64,000 nt of DNA, taken from the NCBI RefSeq assembly GCF_003008595.1, contig NZ_CP027669.1:3844001-3908000 (forward strand), in the 5' to 3' direction. Shown here piece by piece: positions 61,486 through 64,000 of this stretch. Source of the DNA: Simplicispira suum. GTDB taxonomy: Bacteria; Pseudomonadota; Gammaproteobacteria; Burkholderiales; Burkholderiaceae_C. Every line of letters begins with the position of its first letter. Position 1 is the stretch's first letter. Both the position numbers and the translations under genes were made by a program. A model generated the notes under the pieces. It was not told the origin of the DNA. It was given only the letters and a program-made list of their open reading frames with translations, and did no database searches.

Positions 61486-62531
61486 TGCATGTTCTCGGTA
61501 GAAGGATGGGTTCTGCAGGCCGCCAGCCAAGCCACCTGCAGCGCATCCTGCGCGGGTGGTGGCAGCACGCCCAGGCGCAGAACACCCGGCAAGCCAAAGG
61601 AGCTGCATTCGCGCAGCTTGATGCCCGCCTTGCGCAGGGCGGCAAGCCGCTCAGGCAAATGCGCCTGCGGTGGACGGGCACAGAAAAAATTGGCCGTGCT
61701 GCCCGGCAGCACCGCCCAGCCCAGGGCCGTGCAGAGTGCCTGCTGGCGCGTTTTCCAGCTGCAGAGCCGTGGCAGGCAGTCGGCCAGCCAGCGTTGCACC
61801 GACGGCTGCACCCAGGCGGACAGCAGCGCCACGCCATGCGCCCCGACAGGCCAGGACGGCGCCAGCGCAGCAAGCCGCTCGGCCGCATCGGCATTCGGCG
61901 CCACCGCGTAGGCAGCGCGCACGCCCGTCTGGCCCAGCGCCTTGTTCGGCGTCCAGAGTTGCCAGACGCCAGGGGTTTCGCCCGGAAGCGGCGTGCCATC
62001 GAGCCGCAGCGGCGCATAGGCGCAATCGAGCACCCGCAGCGCCTGCCCTTCTCCCGCAGGGGGCGCCTCGGCCGCCCACAACCAGCCGGCGCGCTGCAGA
62101 TCCAGGCCGCCCAGCGGGCTGGCGGGCTCGCACGCCCATTGCAGCCCCACGCCCGCAGCCGCTTCGTGCAGCACGGCCATGCCACGCACCCGCGCCGCCT
62201 GTGCGTAGTCACCGTAGCTGTGACTGGGCACGCTGACGGCCGGTGCGCCCTGCAAGGCGGCCAGCGCGGTGAAGCGGTGGATGCATTCGCTGGCGCTGGC
62301 GGCCAGAACGATGCGCTCGGGCATCACGGCATGGAACGTGCCTAAGGCCTCGCGCAGCGCTGTGTAGGCCGGGTCGGGGTAGCGCGTGGCATCGGCCTGC
62401 TCTATGGCGGCCAGCGCCTCGGGGCAGGGCCCGCTGGCGTTGGCGTTGGTGGAAAAGTCGTGCAGCGGCACGCCTTGTGCGTCCGGGCCGCCGTGGAAAC
62501 GGCCGCCGTGAACAAGCAGAGCATGGGGCAT
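61482..62531 (-). CDS. cobC: threonine-phosphate decarboxylase-like protein (cobalamin biosynthesis)
   Basis: A 349-residue fold-type I PLP protein: HGGRFHGGPDAQGVPLHDFSTNANASGPCPEAL, RYPDPAYTALREAL, ASASECIHRFTALAALQGAP and the PLP lysine in WQLWTPNKALGQTGVRAAYA. It makes the aminopropanol linker precursor. Start and stop overlap both neighbours by ATGA. The frame stays open 326 codons further into cobD, but this is a shadow. Confidence 0.9.
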   Translation of the reverse strand: MPHALLVHGGRFHGGPDAQGVPLHDFSTNANASGPCPEALAAIEQADATRYPDPAYTALREALGTFHAVMPERIVLAASASECIHRFTALAALQGAPAVSVPSHSYGDYAQAARVRGMAVLHEAAAGVGLQWACEPASPLGGLDLQRAGWLWAAEAPPAGEGQALRVLDCAYAPLRLDGTPLPGETPGVWQLWTPNKALGQTGVRAAYAVAPNADAAERLAALAPSWPVGAHGVALLSAWVQPSVQRWLADCLPRLCSWKTRQQALCTALGWAVLPGSTANFFCARPPQAHLPERLAALRKAGIKLRECSSFGLPGVLRLGVLPPPAQDALQVAWLAACRTHPSTENMQ

Positions 62532-63607
62532 CAGGCGCCCATACCAAAAACTACAAAAACAATAGCTGTGAGCGCAATCAGCACAAGCGCTAGAGCCACT
62601 TTTGATACCAAATTTTGCGCATATGCAGCGTCGCACGGCGTCGGCGCGCGGCCAGTGGAATGGAGCTGGTACACCCCCGCCTTGGACAGCTGCACGCCCA
62701 GCGCCAGCGCCATCGCCGCCATGGGCCAGCCGCTGTTGGGCGACGGGGTTTTGTTCGCCTCGCCTGCCAGTTGCCCCAGCGGCACGCCCCCGGCCACCAG
62801 CGCCAGCAGCAGCGCCGTGAGCCGCGCCGGCAGCCACGACAGCACATCGTCGGCCCGCGCCGCCCACTTGCCTGCCCATTGCCAGTAGCGCCCGCCGCGC
62901 ATTCCTGGGTAGCCCCACATGGCGTCGGCGGTGTTGGCAAAGCGGTACAGCGCGGCGCCGGGCAGGCCCGCCAGCGCAAACCAGAAGATGGGCGCCACCA
63001 CCGAGTCGTTCAGGTTTTCGGCCAGCGATTCGATGGCGCTCTGGCGCACTTCGTCGGCGCCAAGGCTGTCCACATCGCGGCTCACCAGCCAGGCCAGGCG
63101 CGCGCGGCCCGCTTCCAGCGATTCGCCCAGCGCCGCTTCCACTGCGCGCACTTCGCTTTGCAGCGCGGCCAGCGCCAGCATCGGCTTGAGCAGCAGCCCC
63201 AGCACCGTGGCGGTCAGCAGTGCCAACAGCGCCGTTTGCACCGCATGGGCGCCCGCCATGCCAACGCCCTCGATGTCGAGCCCCTGGGGACGGGCGGGCG
63301 CCGGGCTGCCCAGCCAAAGCAGCATGCCCTGCAACACAGCGGCTGCTATCACAACCAGAGCTGCCAACGCTCCCCAGACAAGCGCTGCGAGCCAAAAATG
63401 CTTCAAATTTCGGTGGGTCTCCCTGGTAGGCGCAATGCGCGCACCGCAGGCCTCCAGCGCGCCGCCCATCCACACCACCGGGTGCCAGCGCGCGGGCGGC
63501 TCGCCCCACAGCCGGTCCACCGCCAGCGCCACCAGCACGGCCAGCGCCATGCAGGCAGACCCGAAACCAGGGTGCGCCGCGAGCGGATGGAGCCAGTGCC
63601 AGGGCAT
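62531..63607 (-). CDS. cobD: adenosylcobinamide-phosphate synthase (membrane)
   Basis: A 358-residue CbiB/CobD-type membrane protein that joins aminopropanol phosphate to cobyric acid. Landmarks: ALAVDRLWGEPPARWHPVVWMG, LVSRDVDSLGADEVRQSAIESLAENLNDSVVAPIFW, GLPGAALYRFANTADAMWGY and the C-terminal helix. Two AGCGCT-type repeats lie inside the reading frame: at 63343-63412 (NLKHFWLAALVWGALAALVV) and 62556-62606 (KVALALVLIALTAIVF), forming hydrophobic stretches. Start at MPWHWLH chosen over a longer open frame. Confidence 0.93.
   Translation of the reverse strand: MPWHWLHPLAAHPGFGSACMALAVLVALAVDRLWGEPPARWHPVVWMGGALEACGARIAPTRETHRNLKHFWLAALVWGALAALVVIAAAVLQGMLLWLGSPAPARPQGLDIEGVGMAGAHAVQTALLALLTATVLGLLLKPMLALAALQSEVRAVEAALGESLEAGRARLAWLVSRDVDSLGADEVRQSAIESLAENLNDSVVAPIFWFALAGLPGAALYRFANTADAMWGYPGMRGGRYWQWAGKWAARADDVLSWLPARLTALLLALVAGGVPLGQLAGEANKTPSPNSGWPMAAMALALGVQLSKAGVYQLHSTGRAPTPCDAAYAQNLVSKVALALVLIALTAIVFVVFGMGA
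62556..62606 (+). repeat. AGCGCT-type repeat, copy 8, inside cobD
   Basis: ACAATAGCTGTGAGCGC, then AAGCGCTAGAGCCACTTTTG, in the same order and spacing as the intergenic copies. It encodes part of the last membrane helix of CobD. Confidence 0.65.
63343..63412 (+). repeat. AGCGCT-type repeat, copy 9, inside cobD
   Basis: Read on the minus strand: GGC, four bases, AGCGCTT, eight bases, AGCG, three bases, GCAGCT, then GATAGC; spacing matches copy 5 exactly. It encodes a hydrophobic insert after RNLKH in CobD. Confidence 0.6.
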
Positions 63608-63629
63608 GGATGCAGTCGCTTCAGTCGCC

Positions 63630-64000
63630 TCAGTCCTCAATGCCGCGCTGCGCCGGGACGCCGGCCTTGAACGCATGCTTGATGAGCGCCATCTCCGTCA
63701 CGGTGTCGGCCAGCTCGATGATTTCCGGCGGGCAGCGGCGGCCGGTGAGCACCACGTGCACGTCCTTCGGGCGTGTGCGCAGCGTCTCCAGCACGGGTTC
63801 GAGCGGCAGCCAGCCGTAAATCAGCGGGTAGGTGATTTCGTCCAGCACCACCATGAAGTGCTCGCCCGAGTGGATGGCAGCGCGCGCCTTCTCCCAGCCA
63901 TCGCGCGCGAGCTGGGCCGAATGCTCCAGGTCCTTGCTCTTCCAGCTGAAACCATCGCCCAGCCCTTCAATCGGAATGCCAAGCTGCTCGAACATCCGGT
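63630..64000 (-). CDS. cobO: cob(I)yrinic acid a,c-diamide adenosyltransferase, C-terminal part (cut by window end)
   Basis: About 122 C-terminal residues of CobO/BtuR: GFSWKSKDLEHSAQLARDGWEKAR, HFMVVLDEITYPLIYGWLP, PKDVHVVLTGRRCPPEIIELADTVTEM and KHAFKAGVPAQRGIED. It adds the adenosyl group to the corrin cobalt. The Walker A-like N-terminus is outside the window. It precedes cobD by 22 bases and is co-directional with the cob operon. Confidence 0.93.
   Translation of the reverse strand, partial: RMFEQLGIPIEGLGDGFSWKSKDLEHSAQLARDGWEKARAAIHSGEHFMVVLDEITYPLIYGWLPLEPVLETLRTRPKDVHVVLTGRRCPPEIIELADTVTEMALIKHAFKAGVPAQRGIED

Noticed and set aside
61482..63509. 675-residue frame covering cobC and much of cobD
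   Set aside because: Only the part from 62531 down matches the PLP enzyme; the rest is a shadow of cobD, and cobC has its own ATGA-coupled start.

Overview
The window reads as chromosome of a high-GC betaproteobacterium, most likely a Comamonadaceae (Acidovorax/Rhodoferax-like) member. The grounds are family content (DUF2239, DUF6172, DUF2164, WS/DGAT acyltransferase, NsrR with an RIC protein, lone periplasmic binding proteins) and several dispersed intergenic repeats of the type I associate with that family. This is inference; no rRNA or tRNA gene is present to confirm it.

Layout. 1-23 kb is mostly housekeeping and metabolic: the end of a WS/DGAT gene, two alpha/beta hydrolases, a radical SAM protein, an ABC exporter pair, a MATE pump, a lone amino-acid-type binding protein, Hsp20, a lone prpF, a frameshifted hydrolase opposite a MerR regulator, and a four-gene 2-oxoacid:acceptor oxidoreductase operon (14.6-19.8 kb). 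23.6-37.2 kb is one long minus-strand locus: two TonB-dependent receptors, a binding protein, a secreted CobN-like chelatase, an ExbB-like and an ExbD-like (DUF2149) protein, an ABC permease and ATPase, and NnrS. 37.5-48.9 kb holds xth, serB, an NsrR/RIC/truncated-haemoglobin nitric-oxide cluster, argO/argP, a DEAD helicase, a diguanylate cyclase, slyX and an aminotransferase. 48.9-58.7 kb is the accessory zone: an AraC-GyrI gene cut by an IS630-type element, a tandem pair of membrane GGDEF genes of which the second is frameshifted, a mirrored repeat cassette, an IS110/IS1111-type element and a lone integron gene cassette with a clear attC. 58.9-64 kb is a late cobalamin operon (cobT, cobQ, cobC, cobD, cobO, minus strand).

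How the genes fit together. The 23.6-37.2 kb locus is the most interesting part. The CobN homologue has a signal peptide, has no CobS/CobT ATPase partners beside it, and sits next to a proton-motor pair in which the DUF2149 protein keeps the ExbD-type 'LID' membrane motif. The predicted C-terminal membrane anchor of CobN is encoded one frame away, after a run of six Cs. I infer a cell-envelope tetrapyrrole or metal-chelate processing system: receptor uptake, periplasmic (de)chelation driven by proton flow, then ABC import. It resembles the Bacteroidetes hmu haem loci more than cobalamin synthesis. The cobalamin genes at 59-64 kb look like ordinary nucleotide-loop and salvage functions.

The window is also marked by decay and mobility: four single-base frameshift or insertion lesions, two nearly intact IS elements, two IS remnants and at least nine copies of a short AGCGCT-type repeat, two of them inside the cobD reading frame.
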